A stretch of DNA of 64,000 nt from Anaerococcus hydrogenalis DSM 7454 (lineage in GTDB: Bacteria > Bacillota > Clostridia > Tissierellales > Peptoniphilaceae): the NCBI RefSeq assembly GCF_000173355.1, contig NZ_ABXA01000031.1:42363-106362 (forward strand), written 5' to 3'. Below, in pieces: positions 1 to 8,484 of the stretch. Both the position numbers and the translations under genes were made by a program. Within the stretch, counting starts at the first letter, position 1. Each line of letters begins with the position of its first letter. Under the pieces are notes generated by a model that had not been told where the DNA came from, did no database searches, and saw only the letters and a program-made list of their open reading frames with translations.

Positions 1-201
1 ATCTATTAAAAGAATGATAGCAAAAACTAATACAGCAATCGCTACTCCTAATAGCACATACCTGTAATTTTGGATTTCTAAATATGATAATAAATCATGA
101 CGAATTCCATCATCAACAAGAGATACAGTACCTAGTACCGCAGCTATTATTATGAGAACTATAGTCATTAGAGACCACAAAAATTTTTTAAAACCTCCCA
201 T
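1..201 (-). CDS. N-terminal part of a two-pass membrane protein, possibly AmaP-like
   Basis: Sixty-seven codons are visible, open to the left window edge, so the gene is truncated by the window. The ATG at 199-201 follows a strong GAGGAGG-type ribosome site. The translation starts MGGFKKFLWSLMTIVLIIIA and holds two hydrophobic segments, about residues 7-29 and 47-66, separated by a charged stretch (DDGIRHDLLSYLE). This hairpin topology at the N terminus resembles the alkaline shock response membrane anchor AmaP of Firmicutes, but too little is present to be sure. It lies downstream of the ABC-F gene with a 53-base gap and the same direction. Confidence 0.5.
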   Translation of the reverse strand, partial: MGGFKKFLWSLMTIVLIIIAAVLGTVSLVDDGIRHDLLSYLEIQNYRYVLLGVAIAVLVFAIILLID

Positions 202-254
202 AAATCCTCCTCACTTATAATTTACCCACGCTTTAGTTTTTGAAACAAAACTTT

Positions 255-2175
255 TTAATTTTCTTCCAATTCTAAGGATAGGTCAAGCCACATATCTTGT
301 ACTTTTTGTTTTCTATCTTCAAGATTTTTTATCTTTTCAAAAGTTTTTATAACTTTTTCTTGGTCATCATAAAAACCTTCTTTTAGGCTTATTTCAGTTA
401 ATTGATGGATTTTTGTATCAATAGTATTAGATTCTTTTTCTAATTTTTCAAGTTTTTCTTTTATTTTTCTTATCTCAAGCCTTTTTAATTTTTCTTTTTT
501 CTTCTTTTTTAATTTGGGTTTGGGTCATGGATGATTTTTTCTCATCTTCCATTGACTCCTCTTTTATTTTTTCTACATAATAATCATAATTTCCCAAATA
601 TTCTTTCATATTATCCTTATGCATATCAAGAATCTTAACAGCAATTTTATTTAAAAAATACCTATCGTGGCTTATGACAAGGACTGTTCCCTCATAAGAG
701 ATTAAAGCATCTTCCAAGGCCTCTTTAGAATCTATATCTAGGTGGTTAGTTGGCTCATCCATCAAAATAAAATTACAATCTGACAGCATAAGTTTTAAAA
801 GAGAAATTCTTGCTCTTTGGCCTCCTGATAATTCATTTATCGGCTTATCTACTTCATCTTGATAAAACATTATTTTTGCAAGATATGATCTTATCTCAAA
901 ATTTGTAAGGTCAGGATAAGCTTCTCTTATCTCTTCAAACAAAGTATTTTCTGTATTTAAAGATTTTTGTTCTTGGTCAAAATATCCAATTTTTACGCTT
1001 GAACCAAGTTTTATTTGACCTTCATCTTTTCTTTCTTGGTTTAAAATTATTTTAAAAAGGGTGGTTTTTCCTACACCATTTTCTCCAATTATTGCCACCC
1101 TATCATTTCTATAAATATTAAAAGAAATATCTTCAAAAATTTCCTTATCATAGGATTTTTTTAGTTTATCAACACTTAATACATCAACTCCAGATACAAT
1201 TCTTGGCGTAAATCTTATATTTATTGACTCATTAAGACTATCAGGTTTTTCTAGTCTTTCCATCTTATCCAAAAGTTTTTGTCTTGATCTTGATTGGGAA
1301 ATTCCCCTTTTTCTTTTTGAACCTCCAAGATTTTTAAGCCTATCAATTATCTCTTCTTGCCTTTTAATTTCTTTTTGTTGGGACTTATAAAGGTGGTTTT
1401 GAACCTTCAAATCTTTTTTTCTTTGCTTCATAAAAGATGTGTAATCACCGTTATAAATTTTTAAGGATTCATTTTCTAATAAAAATATTTTTGATACAGT
1501 TGCATCAAGAAAATACCTATCGTGGCTAATTACTATAACTGATCCCTTAAAATTTTTGACAAAATTTTCCAAAAAATTAATAGCCTTTATATCGAGGTGG
1601 TTGGTTGGCTCATCTAATAAAATAAGGTCAGGCTTTTCCAATAAAAGACAGGCAAGTTCAACCCTTGCCTTTTGTCCTCCTGATAAAAGCGAAACTTCTT
1701 TTTGAAAATCTTCTTCCTCAAAACCCATACCTATAAGAACCCCTCTTATTTCTGACTTATAGGAATAGCCTTGTTTTTTTTCAAATTCTTCGCTTTTTTT
1801 TGCGTATTCTTTCATTATTTCATCGAGCCTGTCTGGATTTTTTTCCTCGCTCATCTTTACTTCCAAGTCCCTAATATTTTTTTCAAGACTTATTAGATCT
1901 TTAAAAACATCCAAACAATAATCATATATACTTTTATTTGACATAAGACCTAGTTGTTGTTTTAAATATCCAAGACTTATGTCATTTGGTATATGTATAT
2001 TTCCCTTATCTTTTGAAATCTCTCCTGTTAATATATTAAATAGTGTAGACTTTCCAGAACCGTTATTTCCTATTAGTCCAATCTTATCTCCCTTATTTAT
2101 GGTAAAGGAGATGTTTGAAAATACATCTTTATTTGGGTAGGATTTTTCTAAATTTGATACTGAAGCTACAATCAT
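255..2175 (-). pseudogene. YdiF-type ABC-F ATPase, frameshifted near its C-terminal coiled coil
   Basis: Two ABC domains in one chain with no membrane segments: first Walker A GNNGSGKST near residue 37, signature LSGGQKARVEL, Walker B LILLDEPTNHLD; second Walker A GENGVGKTT, signature LSGGQRARIS, then FILMDEPTNHLD. The linker and the C-terminal coiled coil match the YdiF group of ribosome-associated translation factors. The first frame stops at 475-477 after 566 residues, but the next frame carries straight on to a stop at 255-257 with a typical ABC-F tail (LEIRKIKEKLEKLEKES onwards). Removing one A from the A5 run (T482-486) gives one 639-residue protein, the usual YdiF length. The gene is seven bases downstream of rex. 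Frameshift or sequencing error cannot be told apart from sequence alone. Confidence 0.85.
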
Positions 2176-2181
2176 AATTAT

Positions 2182-2820
2182 CTAAAAAGCGAAATCTTCT
2201 GGTGAGTTGATAAAATAAGTTAAGGTAAATAATGATTCATCTAGGTGAACATTTTCTATTACTACATTATTTTTTGTTTTTAAATCAACTGGTGCGAAGT
2301 TCCAAATTCCTTTTATTCCTCCTTCACAAAGAATATCACATACTTCTTGGGCACCTTCTTTGGGTGTAGTGATTATTCCTATATCAATCTTATTTTCTTC
2401 TAAGTAATCTTTAAGCTTATCTATTGATAAAACCTCAAGTGTGTCTGTTGATACTTCTTCGTTATTTTTATCAAAAACTGCCTTTACATTATAGTCTAGA
2501 CTTTTAAAGCCACTATATTGGTAAAGTGCATGGCCTATATTTCCGTAACCAATTATTACCATAGAATATTCTTTGTCTACACCGATAATTTTAGCAAGCT
2601 CATCCATTAGCTCTCTTACGTTATATCCGTATCCTTGTTGGCCAAAGCAACCATAGTGGTTTAGGTCTTGTCTGATTTGACTTGCTGTAAGTCCTGTGAT
2701 TTGTGAAAGTTCTTTTGATGAAACTCTTACAATGCCTTTTTCATTTATTGCTTCTAAATATCTATAATATTTTGGTAACCTTTTTATTACTGATAAAGAA
2801 ACACTTAGCTCTTTTTTCAT
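2182..2820 (-). CDS. rex: Redox-sensing transcriptional repressor Rex
   Basis: The 212-residue product has an N-terminal winged helix (about 1-80; VIKRLPKYYRYLEAI and the recognition region SQIRQDLNHYGCFG) and a Rossmann NAD(H)-binding domain beginning MVIIGYGNIGHALYQY at about residue 88. The C-terminal swapped helix ends SLFTLTYFINSPEDF. Length and architecture are those of full Rex. Family knowledge: Rex senses the NADH/NAD+ ratio and represses fermentation and respiration genes. The start has a GGGAGG ribosome site seven bases upstream, and that site overlaps the end of the preceding membrane-protein gene, so the two are probably co-transcribed. Confidence 0.96.
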   Translation of the reverse strand: MKKELSVSLSVIKRLPKYYRYLEAINEKGIVRVSSKELSQITGLTASQIRQDLNHYGCFGQQGYGYNVRELMDELAKIIGVDKEYSMVIIGYGNIGHALYQYSGFKSLDYNVKAVFDKNNEEVSTDTLEVLSIDKLKDYLEENKIDIGIITTPKEGAQEVCDILCEGGIKGIWNFAPVDLKTKNNVVIENVHLDESLFTLTYFINSPEDFAF

Positions 2821-2834
2821 AAGATAAACCTCCC

Positions 2835-3272
2835 TTATTTTTTAATTTCTTCTTTATTTTTTATTCTTTTTATAAGGATTAAATTTATAATATGTCCTAC
2901 ATAGATTATAATTAGTCCACTATAAAAAATTTCTTGCCAATAATCTGTTATTCTTCCATCAACTGCTATGTATTTTGGTAAAAGTGGTGTGTAATTGCTT
3001 ATCACAAGTAAGGCGTGAAAACTTAACAAGGAAAAAACAACTACACTTATTAATGCTAAAAATATTGAATATCCCCTAGAATTTTTTTCCATCAATATAT
3101 ATAGGGGATAGGCTAACATTATAACCCACGAAATAATAAAGGAAATATTCCATATATGATTTACTATTTGTGGGTTAATTTTGGTAAGTATTAGCATTAA
3201 ATTTGATAATAAAACCACTAAAATTGTCAAAAGCAAAGAAGTTGAAAGAAATCTTTCAAATCTTTTTTTCAT
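2835..3272 (-). CDS. Small four-helix membrane protein of unknown function
   Basis: The 145-residue product has four predicted transmembrane segments at about residues 11-30, 40-60, 68-92 and 113-134 and a short lysine-rich tail (KRIKNKEEIKK). I do not recognise a named family. It lies between typA and rex on the same strand, with eight bases to the typA stop and 14 bases to the rex start, so it is part of the typA-rex transcription unit. An AGGTGG ribosome site precedes the ATG. No catalytic motif or signal peptidase site is visible. Confidence 0.7.
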   Translation of the reverse strand: MKKRFERFLSTSLLLTILVVLLSNLMLILTKINPQIVNHIWNISFIISWVIMLAYPLYILMEKNSRGYSIFLALISVVVFSLLSFHALLVISNYTPLLPKYIAVDGRITDYWQEIFYSGLIIIYVGHIINLILIKRIKNKEEIKK

Positions 3273-3280
3273 GATCCACC

Positions 3281-5107
3281 TTATTTGCTATTTTTCTTAG
3301 CCTTGTATCTTAGATTATTATCTAAAATTCTTTTTCTAATTCTTAGCTTATGAGGGGTAATTTCTATAAGCTCATCTTCTTCTACAAATTCCATCATTTC
3401 TTCAACGCTCATAATTTTTGCAGGAGATAAAACCAAGGCCTCGTCAGCTGCTGATGCTCTGACATTGGTTTGTTTTTTCTTTTTGCAGACATTTACGTCA
3501 ATGTCAATTCCTTTTGCGTTTGATCCAATAACTTCTCCTTCATATACTTCATCTTGAGGTTTTACAAAAAGTTGTCCTCTTGATTGGGCAGCATGAAGGC
3601 CATAAGTTGTTGCAACTCCTGTTTCAAATGAAATAAGTGATCCTGCTTGTCTTTTTGCAATATCTCCCTTATATCTTTCATATGAATCAAATTCTGTATT
3701 TAAAATTCCAGTTCCTTTTGTATCAGTCAAAAATTCTTGCCTATAACCTATAAGTCCTCTTGCAGGAATTTTAAATATCATTCTTGTATATCCTGAAGAA
3801 TTTGGAGCCATTTCTATAAGTTCTCCCTTACGAAGTCCTAATTTTTCTATAATTGCTCCAGTGTATTCTTGGTCTACATCTATTGTTGCAAGTTCAATTG
3901 GTTCTAAGGTTTTTCCATTTTCATCTTTCTTAAACATAACTTCAGGCTTTGAAACTTGGAATTCGTATCCTTCTCTTCTTAAGTTTTCGATTAATACTGA
4001 AAGATGTAATTCTCCTCTTCCTGAAACCTTGAAGGCTTCTGTTGAATCAGTTGTCTCAACCCTAAGTGATACGTCTGTTTCTTTTTCTTTAAATAGCCTA
4101 TCTCTTAAGTGCCTACTTGTTACATAATCTCCATCACGTCCTGCAAAGGGTGAATTATTTACAGAAAATGTCATTGAAAGGGTTGGTTCAGAAATTTTTG
4201 TAAATTCTATAGGATCCATATCACTTTCTGTACAAATTGTATCTCCTATATTTATATCTTCCATTCCTGATAGGGCAACAATTGAACCAAAGGAAGCTTC
4301 TTCTACTTCACTTCTTTCAAGTCCTTCAAATTCATAAATTGTAACAATTTTGGATTTTACTTTTCTGTCTTTATCATTGTAATTTACAATTATACAAGAA
4401 TCATTTTTCTTGATTTTTCCACTTTCAACTTTTCCAATTGCAATTCTTCCAAGATAGTTATCATAATCTGTTGTTGAAACCAAAACCTTAAATGGACTAT
4501 CTTCTTTAGCTTCAAAGGCAGGAGTATATTCTATTATTGTATCTAAAAGATCTGTCATATCTTCTTTTTCTTCACCAAATTCTAAACTTGCCCAACCTTG
4601 TTTTGCTGATGCAAAAACAAATGGGGAATCAAGATATGATTCGTCAGCATCAAGTGAGATAAATAAGTCTAGGACTTCATCCATTACTTCCTCAACTCTT
4701 TGGTCTGGTCTATCAACCTTATTAATACAAATTATTGCTGGAAGATTTAATTCAATCGCCTTTCTTAATACAAATTTTGTTTGAGGCATTGGTCCTTCGT
4801 GACTATCAACTACCAAAACAACAGCTTCGGCCATGTTTAAAACTCTTTCAACTTCTCCACCAAAATCGGCATGGCCTGGAGTATCGATAATATTTATTTT
4901 TATATCTTTATAATTTATGGCAGTATTTTTTGAAAGAATTGTAATTCCTCTTTCTTTTTCTATAGAGTTTGAATCCATAACTCTTTCATCAACTTTTTGA
5001 TTTTCTCTAAAAATACCACTTGTCTTTAAAAGTCCATCAACCAAGGTTGTTTTTCCATGGTCTACATGGGCAATTATCGCTACATTTCTTATATCTTCAC
5101 GTTTCAT
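3281..5107 (-). CDS. typA: Ribosome-associated translational GTPase TypA/BipA
   Basis: The 608-residue protein has an EF-G-like G domain: G1 AHVDHGKTTLV near residue 13, switch II DTPGHADFGGEVE near 75, G4 NKVD near 129. Domain II, the EF-G III/V-like domains (GRGELHLSVLIENLRREG; the IPARGLIGYR motif) and the BipA-specific C-terminal domain follow. Length equals the family norm. Family knowledge: BipA acts on the ribosome in 50S biogenesis and stress or low-temperature growth. It is the first gene of a minus-strand run with the small membrane protein and rex. The ribosome site is weak (AGAAGTGA). Confidence 0.97.
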   Translation of the reverse strand: MKREDIRNVAIIAHVDHGKTTLVDGLLKTSGIFRENQKVDERVMDSNSIEKERGITILSKNTAINYKDIKINIIDTPGHADFGGEVERVLNMAEAVVLVVDSHEGPMPQTKFVLRKAIELNLPAIICINKVDRPDQRVEEVMDEVLDLFISLDADESYLDSPFVFASAKQGWASLEFGEEKEDMTDLLDTIIEYTPAFEAKEDSPFKVLVSTTDYDNYLGRIAIGKVESGKIKKNDSCIIVNYNDKDRKVKSKIVTIYEFEGLERSEVEEASFGSIVALSGMEDINIGDTICTESDMDPIEFTKISEPTLSMTFSVNNSPFAGRDGDYVTSRHLRDRLFKEKETDVSLRVETTDSTEAFKVSGRGELHLSVLIENLRREGYEFQVSKPEVMFKKDENGKTLEPIELATIDVDQEYTGAIIEKLGLRKGELIEMAPNSSGYTRMIFKIPARGLIGYRQEFLTDTKGTGILNTEFDSYERYKGDIAKRQAGSLISFETGVATTYGLHAAQSRGQLFVKPQDEVYEGEVIGSNAKGIDIDVNVCKKKKQTNVRASAADEALVLSPAKIMSVEEMMEFVEEDELIEITPHKLRIRKRILDNNLRYKAKKNSK

Positions 5108-5196
5108 TAAATCACTTCTTTCTTATCTATTATAAACTATTTATTCATCAATTTATTATATCATATGTGATAAGATTATCAATAAATAACAAAAAA

Positions 5197-5227
5197 AATA
5201 CTTGATAAAATAAAATTACCAAGTATT
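5197..5227 (-). terminator. Intrinsic terminator downstream of the anti-sigma-type pseudogene
   Basis: An 8-bp inverted repeat (AATACTTG at 5197-5204, CAAGTATT at 5220-5227) is followed on the minus strand by a run of T. It overlaps the last codon and stop region of the pseudogene. Confidence 0.7.
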
Positions 5228-5624
5228 ATATATACAATTTTATCTTCGAATTTCTTTTTACCAAGGCTATTATAATATTATCTTTAATTATTAAATCATC
5301 TGCTAGGGTATAAACAAGTTTTATCCCCCTACCATGATCATTTAAACCATCATTTTCATAAAGATAATCAATTCCTTCTCCCTCATCTTTCACTTTTATT
5401 AGGCAACAATCATCATCCATGATAAAAGTTGTATCAATGATCTTATCATACTGACACCTGTTTCCATGTTCATAGGAATTTATTATAAGTTCATCTAGGA
5501 TTAATCTTATTTTAAAAATTAAATCCTCATCTTATTTTTTTTTTTTTAAATTTAAAACAAGCTCGTCCCTAAATTTTTTTATTGCTTCAAGGTCTGTAGG
5601 CATTGTGTTTCTAATAAGTTCCAT
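5226..5624 (-). pseudogene. Anti-sigma-factor-type (RsbW/SpoIIAB-like) HATPase gene with an in-frame stop
   Basis: Read from the ATG at 5622-5624, which has a GAGG ribosome site, the frame gives MELIRNTMPTDLEAIKKFRD and then a lysine run, a TAA at 5532-5534, and continues in the same frame with a GHKL-type ATPase: N-box LILDELIINSYEHGN, G1 box DEGEGID, G2 region HGRGIKLVYTLADDL. The whole would be about 132 residues, typical of RsbW/SpoIIAB serine kinases. The stop follows a 13-base A run. Changing the run by one base does not rescue it, since both other frames close within a few codons, so this reads as a nonsense change such as GAA to TAA. A short product could restart at the ATG ending at 5420. 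No sigma factor or antagonist gene is adjacent. Confidence 0.65.
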
Positions 5625-5703
5625 ATTATCCCTCATCTCTTACTAATAGACTTATACCCAATAAAAAAATTTTTGTCAATTTTTCTGCTAGTTTTTAAAA
5701 TTA

Positions 5704-5730
5704 TTGATTTTTTTAATTTTGTAGTATAAT
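5704..5730 (+). promoter_or_regulatory. Probable sigma-A promoter of the rubredoxin gene
   Basis: A TTGATT at 5704-5709 and a consensus TATAAT at 5725-5730 are separated by 15 bases, slightly short. The rubredoxin ATG lies 30 bases further on, with AAAGGAG at 5748-5754. Confidence 0.6.
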
Positions 5731-5760
5731 GTTAATATAACGAAACGAAAGGAGAATATT

Positions 5761-5919
5761 ATGAAATACGTATGTACAGCTTGTGGATATATCTATGATC
5801 CTGCAAACGGAGATCCAGATAACGGAATCGACGCAGGAACAGAATTCAAAGATCTACCAGAAGATTGGGTTTGCCCAGTTTGTGGAGTAGGCAAAGATAT
5901 GTTCGAAGAACAAGAATAA
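5761..5919 (+). CDS. Rubredoxin
   Basis: This 52-residue protein begins [20 protein letters not shown]. The two CxxC pairs (C5, C8, C38, C41) that hold the single iron are present, as are the usual aromatic residues (Y3, Y10, Y12, W36) and the [11 protein letters not shown] motif. Rubredoxin is a soluble one-electron carrier, used in anaerobes for peroxide or superoxide detoxification and other low-potential transfers. The gene is monocistronic: its own promoter precedes it and a strong terminator follows within 15 bases. Confidence 0.97.
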   Translation: MKYVCTACGYIYDPANGDPDNGIDAGTEFKDLPEDWVCPVCGVGKDMFEEQE

Positions 5920-5931
5920 GATTTTTTTTAT

Positions 5932-5955
5932 GAGAGGCTTAAGCCTCTCTTTTTT
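5932..5955 (+). terminator. Rubredoxin terminator
   Basis: A near-perfect palindrome (GAGAGGCTT / AAGCCTCTC, 5932-5949) is followed by six T, 12 bases after the rubredoxin stop. Confidence 0.85.
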
Positions 5956-5980
5956 GTAAATTCGTATTCATGATTTTTTT

Positions 5981-6577
5981 ATGAAATATTTTTTGAAAAA
6001 ACATAGTAAAAAAATTAAAATATCTATAAGCATTGGTCTTTCTATTTTATTTTTTTATTTTTTATATAGATTATATGTATTAGGAATACTTACAAATTCA
6101 GATAAATTGTATGATTATATCGGTGCTTTTTCATATCTTGCTCCTTTAATATTTATAATTTTGAAAGTTTTAATAGGATTTGTTCCTTTTATTCCAACAA
6201 CAATTTTTATAGTAATAGGTTTCGCTTTGTTTGGTCAAAAATTTGGCTTATTTTTAAATTACATAACAGGTCTTATGACTGCTGTTTTAAATTACACTTT
6301 GACAAGAATTTACGGTAAAAGATTTTTGAATTTATTTTTACCCAAAAAAAGTATAAAAAAGTATGAAAGTGCTAGAAGACAGAGTACAAAAAGATTTAAA
6401 AAAGTTTTATTTCTAACAAGTGCCATGCCTTTTGCTCCAGATAATGCACTTTCCATGGTGGCAGGTTTTAAAAAATTAAACTTTAAAGATTATATTAAGA
6501 CAATGTCTTTGGCTAAATTAATTGAAATTGTGATAATAGCTTATTTAATGTATCATCTAAAATTATTTCTAGCTTAA
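5981..6577 (+). CDS. TVP38/TMEM64-family (DedA-like) membrane protein
   Basis: The 198-residue protein has a basic N terminus (KKHSKKIK) and hydrophobic segments at about 13-32, 48-68, 73-90, 93-112 and 176-197. The central region LIGFVPFIPTTIFIVIGFALFG resembles the VTT core with its re-entrant, proline-containing loop, and the later PFAPDNALSMVAG region matches the second conserved patch. Known members are integral membrane proteins, some linked to lipid scrambling; no substrate can be given. It is convergent with the GT8 gene and shares a bidirectional terminator. No clear promoter separates it from the rubredoxin terminator. Confidence 0.75.
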   Translation: MKYFLKKHSKKIKISISIGLSILFFYFLYRLYVLGILTNSDKLYDYIGAFSYLAPLIFIILKVLIGFVPFIPTTIFIVIGFALFGQKFGLFLNYITGLMTAVLNYTLTRIYGKRFLNLFLPKKSIKKYESARRQSTKRFKKVLFLTSAMPFAPDNALSMVAGFKKLNFKDYIKTMSLAKLIEIVIIAYLMYHLKLFLA

Positions 6578-6609
6578 AAAAACTCCTAATTTTAAAATTA
6601 GGAGTTTTT
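6578..6609. terminator. Bidirectional terminator between convergent genes
   Basis: The palindrome AACTCCTAATTTT / AAAATTAGGAGTT (6581-6606) is flanked by an A run on the left and a T run on the right, so it can end transcription from both sides. It overlaps the stop of the GT8 gene. Confidence 0.85.
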
Positions 6610-7438
6610 ATATGTTCATTGCATTTTTCCAAAAATATAAATAAAGCGATGTGAATACACCCAAATTATTTTCATCTAACCAAGGTTTTCTTTTTCCACA
6701 AAAATGCAAAAAGCAAGTATTAGATATAATATAAGAGAGCTTATATTTTTTATCCTTCAATTTATAAGCTAAATACCTTCTTGCATCATAATTATATTTT
6801 ATTTCATCAATTTTTATTATTTTATTTCTAAAAACAACATTCAAAAGATCTTGATCCGGCATTATTAGACCCAGTGATTTTGAATTTTCTACATAATTTA
6901 AGACTTCTTTTTCATATTTTTCGCTATTTCTTGCAAGTTCTAAATTTATCATCAAAATTCCAGAATTAAAGTAATTTTCTATATCTTTATGGCCTGATGT
7001 TAAAGACAGTCTTGCTACATTTGCTGATTGAACAGTTGGAATAGTGTGAGTTGCTGCTGCAAAATAATTATCAGATAAATCCATATTGTAAAGTTCTTCA
7101 CACGAATTTAAAACTAGTACATCAGGATCAAGGTATAAAATTCTATCTAAACTTTTTGGCAAGTATTTGTATGCCAAAAGTCTATAATACATTTCTTCTG
7201 TGTAATAGAAAGTTGTTTTTGCCTTTGAAAAAAGATCTTCAACCTTTATTGTATTTAATTTTCCTTTTCCTAGACTTGCTTTTTCTACAAATTTTTCAAT
7301 TTCTTTTATCTTTTCATCTCTTATATCTTTATGAATTAGATATATTTCAATTTGTATATAATTACTTTTAAATAATGAATATAACATGGTCTTTAATGGA
7401 TTTATATAATTTTCATCACAAGAAACTAATACGTTCAT
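6608..7438 (-). CDS. Family 8 glycosyltransferase
   Basis: This 276-residue enzyme begins MNVLVSCDENYINPLKTMLYSL, the typical GT8 opening, and has the metal-binding DxD motif in RILYLDPDVLVL (near residue 103), then FNSGILMINLELAR and DQDLLNVVF. A C-terminal LHFCGKRKPW gives the conserved HxxGxxKPW-type element. GT8 enzymes transfer glucose or galactose from a nucleotide sugar, often onto LPS, teichoic acid or glycoprotein; the acceptor here is unknown. No signal peptide, so cytoplasmic. It follows the YitT-like gene by 13 bases. Confidence 0.88.
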   Translation of the reverse strand: MNVLVSCDENYINPLKTMLYSLFKSNYIQIEIYLIHKDIRDEKIKEIEKFVEKASLGKGKLNTIKVEDLFSKAKTTFYYTEEMYYRLLAYKYLPKSLDRILYLDPDVLVLNSCEELYNMDLSDNYFAAATHTIPTVQSANVARLSLTSGHKDIENYFNSGILMINLELARNSEKYEKEVLNYVENSKSLGLIMPDQDLLNVVFRNKIIKIDEIKYNYDARRYLAYKLKDKKYKLSYIISNTCFLHFCGKRKPWLDENNLGVFTSLYLYFWKNAMNI

Positions 7439-7451
7439 TAATTTTTCCTTT

Positions 7452-8426
7452 CTAATGAAGGTCTGTAGAGTAAAAGCCCTTACCTATTATTGATGAGGTA
7501 TCTAAAACTGTTATAAAGCAACGTGGGTCAATTTCTCTTATATATTTTCTAAAAAGGGCTGCTTCATAATCATTAGTTACACACAAAAATACTGATTGGT
7601 CTTTTTTATAATATAGGCCTGTACCATCAATTACAGTTGCTGACCTATTTAATTTGTCTCTAATAAATACACTGATTTCTTCTTGCTTGGACGTAATTAT
7701 CAAAAATAATTTTGCCGTGTTAAAGGATGCAATAAATTGATTTACTACAAGTCCTTTCATCAAAAGTCCAAGGCATGATAAAAGTCCGATTTCTGCACCG
7801 AACATTTTTATTGACATCAAGGTTAAAATAGAATCTCCAATCAATAGAGATTTGCCAATATTTAAATTGGTGTATTTATTTATAATCATGGCGATTATAT
7901 CGGTTCCTCCACTGGATGCAGATAGATTAAAAAGAATTGAGGAGCCAAGGGCAGGGATTAATACTGCACAAAATAATTCTAAAAGTTTATTATCTGTAAA
8001 GGGCGTTGTGTGAGGCATAATTTTACTTAATAAAAGGGCTGTTAAGGAATTTAGTATGGATACGTAGCCCGTTTTTATTACAAAGTTTTTCCCCAAAATA
8101 AAATACGCCAAGACTAATAAGGAAAGATTTAAAACCAAGGTTATAAAGGCTGGTGATAGAGGAAGGCTATTGGAAAGCAGTATGGATGCCCCCTCTACTC
8201 CGCCTATTACAAAATGGTTAGGATATTTGAAAAAATGTGTACCATTTGCCATCAAAACTGCTGCAAAACTCATCAAGAAAAACTTCTTTCTTGGACTTAA
8301 AGGTTCGTGGGCAAATTTATCTTTTTTCCTATCTTTTCTTAAAATTTTTATAGCAGCATTTCTTTCAAGAATATGTTTTAATTTTTCTTTTTCAGAAAAA
8401 TTACTTTCACCTATATTTTCGTTCAT
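7452..8426 (-). CDS. YitT-family membrane protein (DUF161 + DUF2179)
   Basis: The 324-residue protein has a charged N-terminal tail of about 45 residues, then five or six transmembrane segments (about 48-70, 80-100, 103-123, 140-165, 185-225) and a soluble C-terminal DUF2179 domain (about 230-315; CVTNDYEAALFRKYIREIDP). The GGVEGASILLSNSLPLSP and NLSASSGGTDIIAMII motifs are characteristic. Function is poorly defined, a probable transporter. The annotated ATG is 17 bases from a GGAGG, longer than usual, and no better in-frame start lies between. A terminator separates it from the upstream gene. Confidence 0.85.
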   Translation of the reverse strand: MNENIGESNFSEKEKLKHILERNAAIKILRKDRKKDKFAHEPLSPRKKFFLMSFAAVLMANGTHFFKYPNHFVIGGVEGASILLSNSLPLSPAFITLVLNLSLLVLAYFILGKNFVIKTGYVSILNSLTALLLSKIMPHTTPFTDNKLLELFCAVLIPALGSSILFNLSASSGGTDIIAMIINKYTNLNIGKSLLIGDSILTLMSIKMFGAEIGLLSCLGLLMKGLVVNQFIASFNTAKLFLIITSKQEEISVFIRDKLNRSATVIDGTGLYYKKDQSVFLCVTNDYEAALFRKYIREIDPRCFITVLDTSSIIGKGFYSTDLH

Positions 8427-8457
8427 TTTTACTAATTTTTTAATCCTCCAAGTTTAT

Positions 8458-8484
8458 AAAAAAAAAGCCTCTCGGCTTTTTTTT
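8458..8484 (-). terminator. Terminator between the CofE-like and YitT-like genes
   Basis: Stem AAAAAAGCC (8461-8469) pairs with GGCTTTTTT (8474-8482) around a TCTC loop, and a T run follows on the minus strand, just past the CofE-like stop codon. Confidence 0.8.

Noticed and set aside
5535..5547. A13 tract as a programmed slippage or phase-variation switch
   Set aside because: Only the original frame is open downstream. With 12 or 14 A the frame closes within a few codons, so slippage cannot restore the protein.
7051..7371. Plus-strand frames opposite the GT8, Opp, MetQ and NifJ genes
   Set aside because: They mirror well-conserved minus-strand genes, are Leu/Phe/His-rich as expected of antisense AT-rich DNA, and lack ribosome sites.
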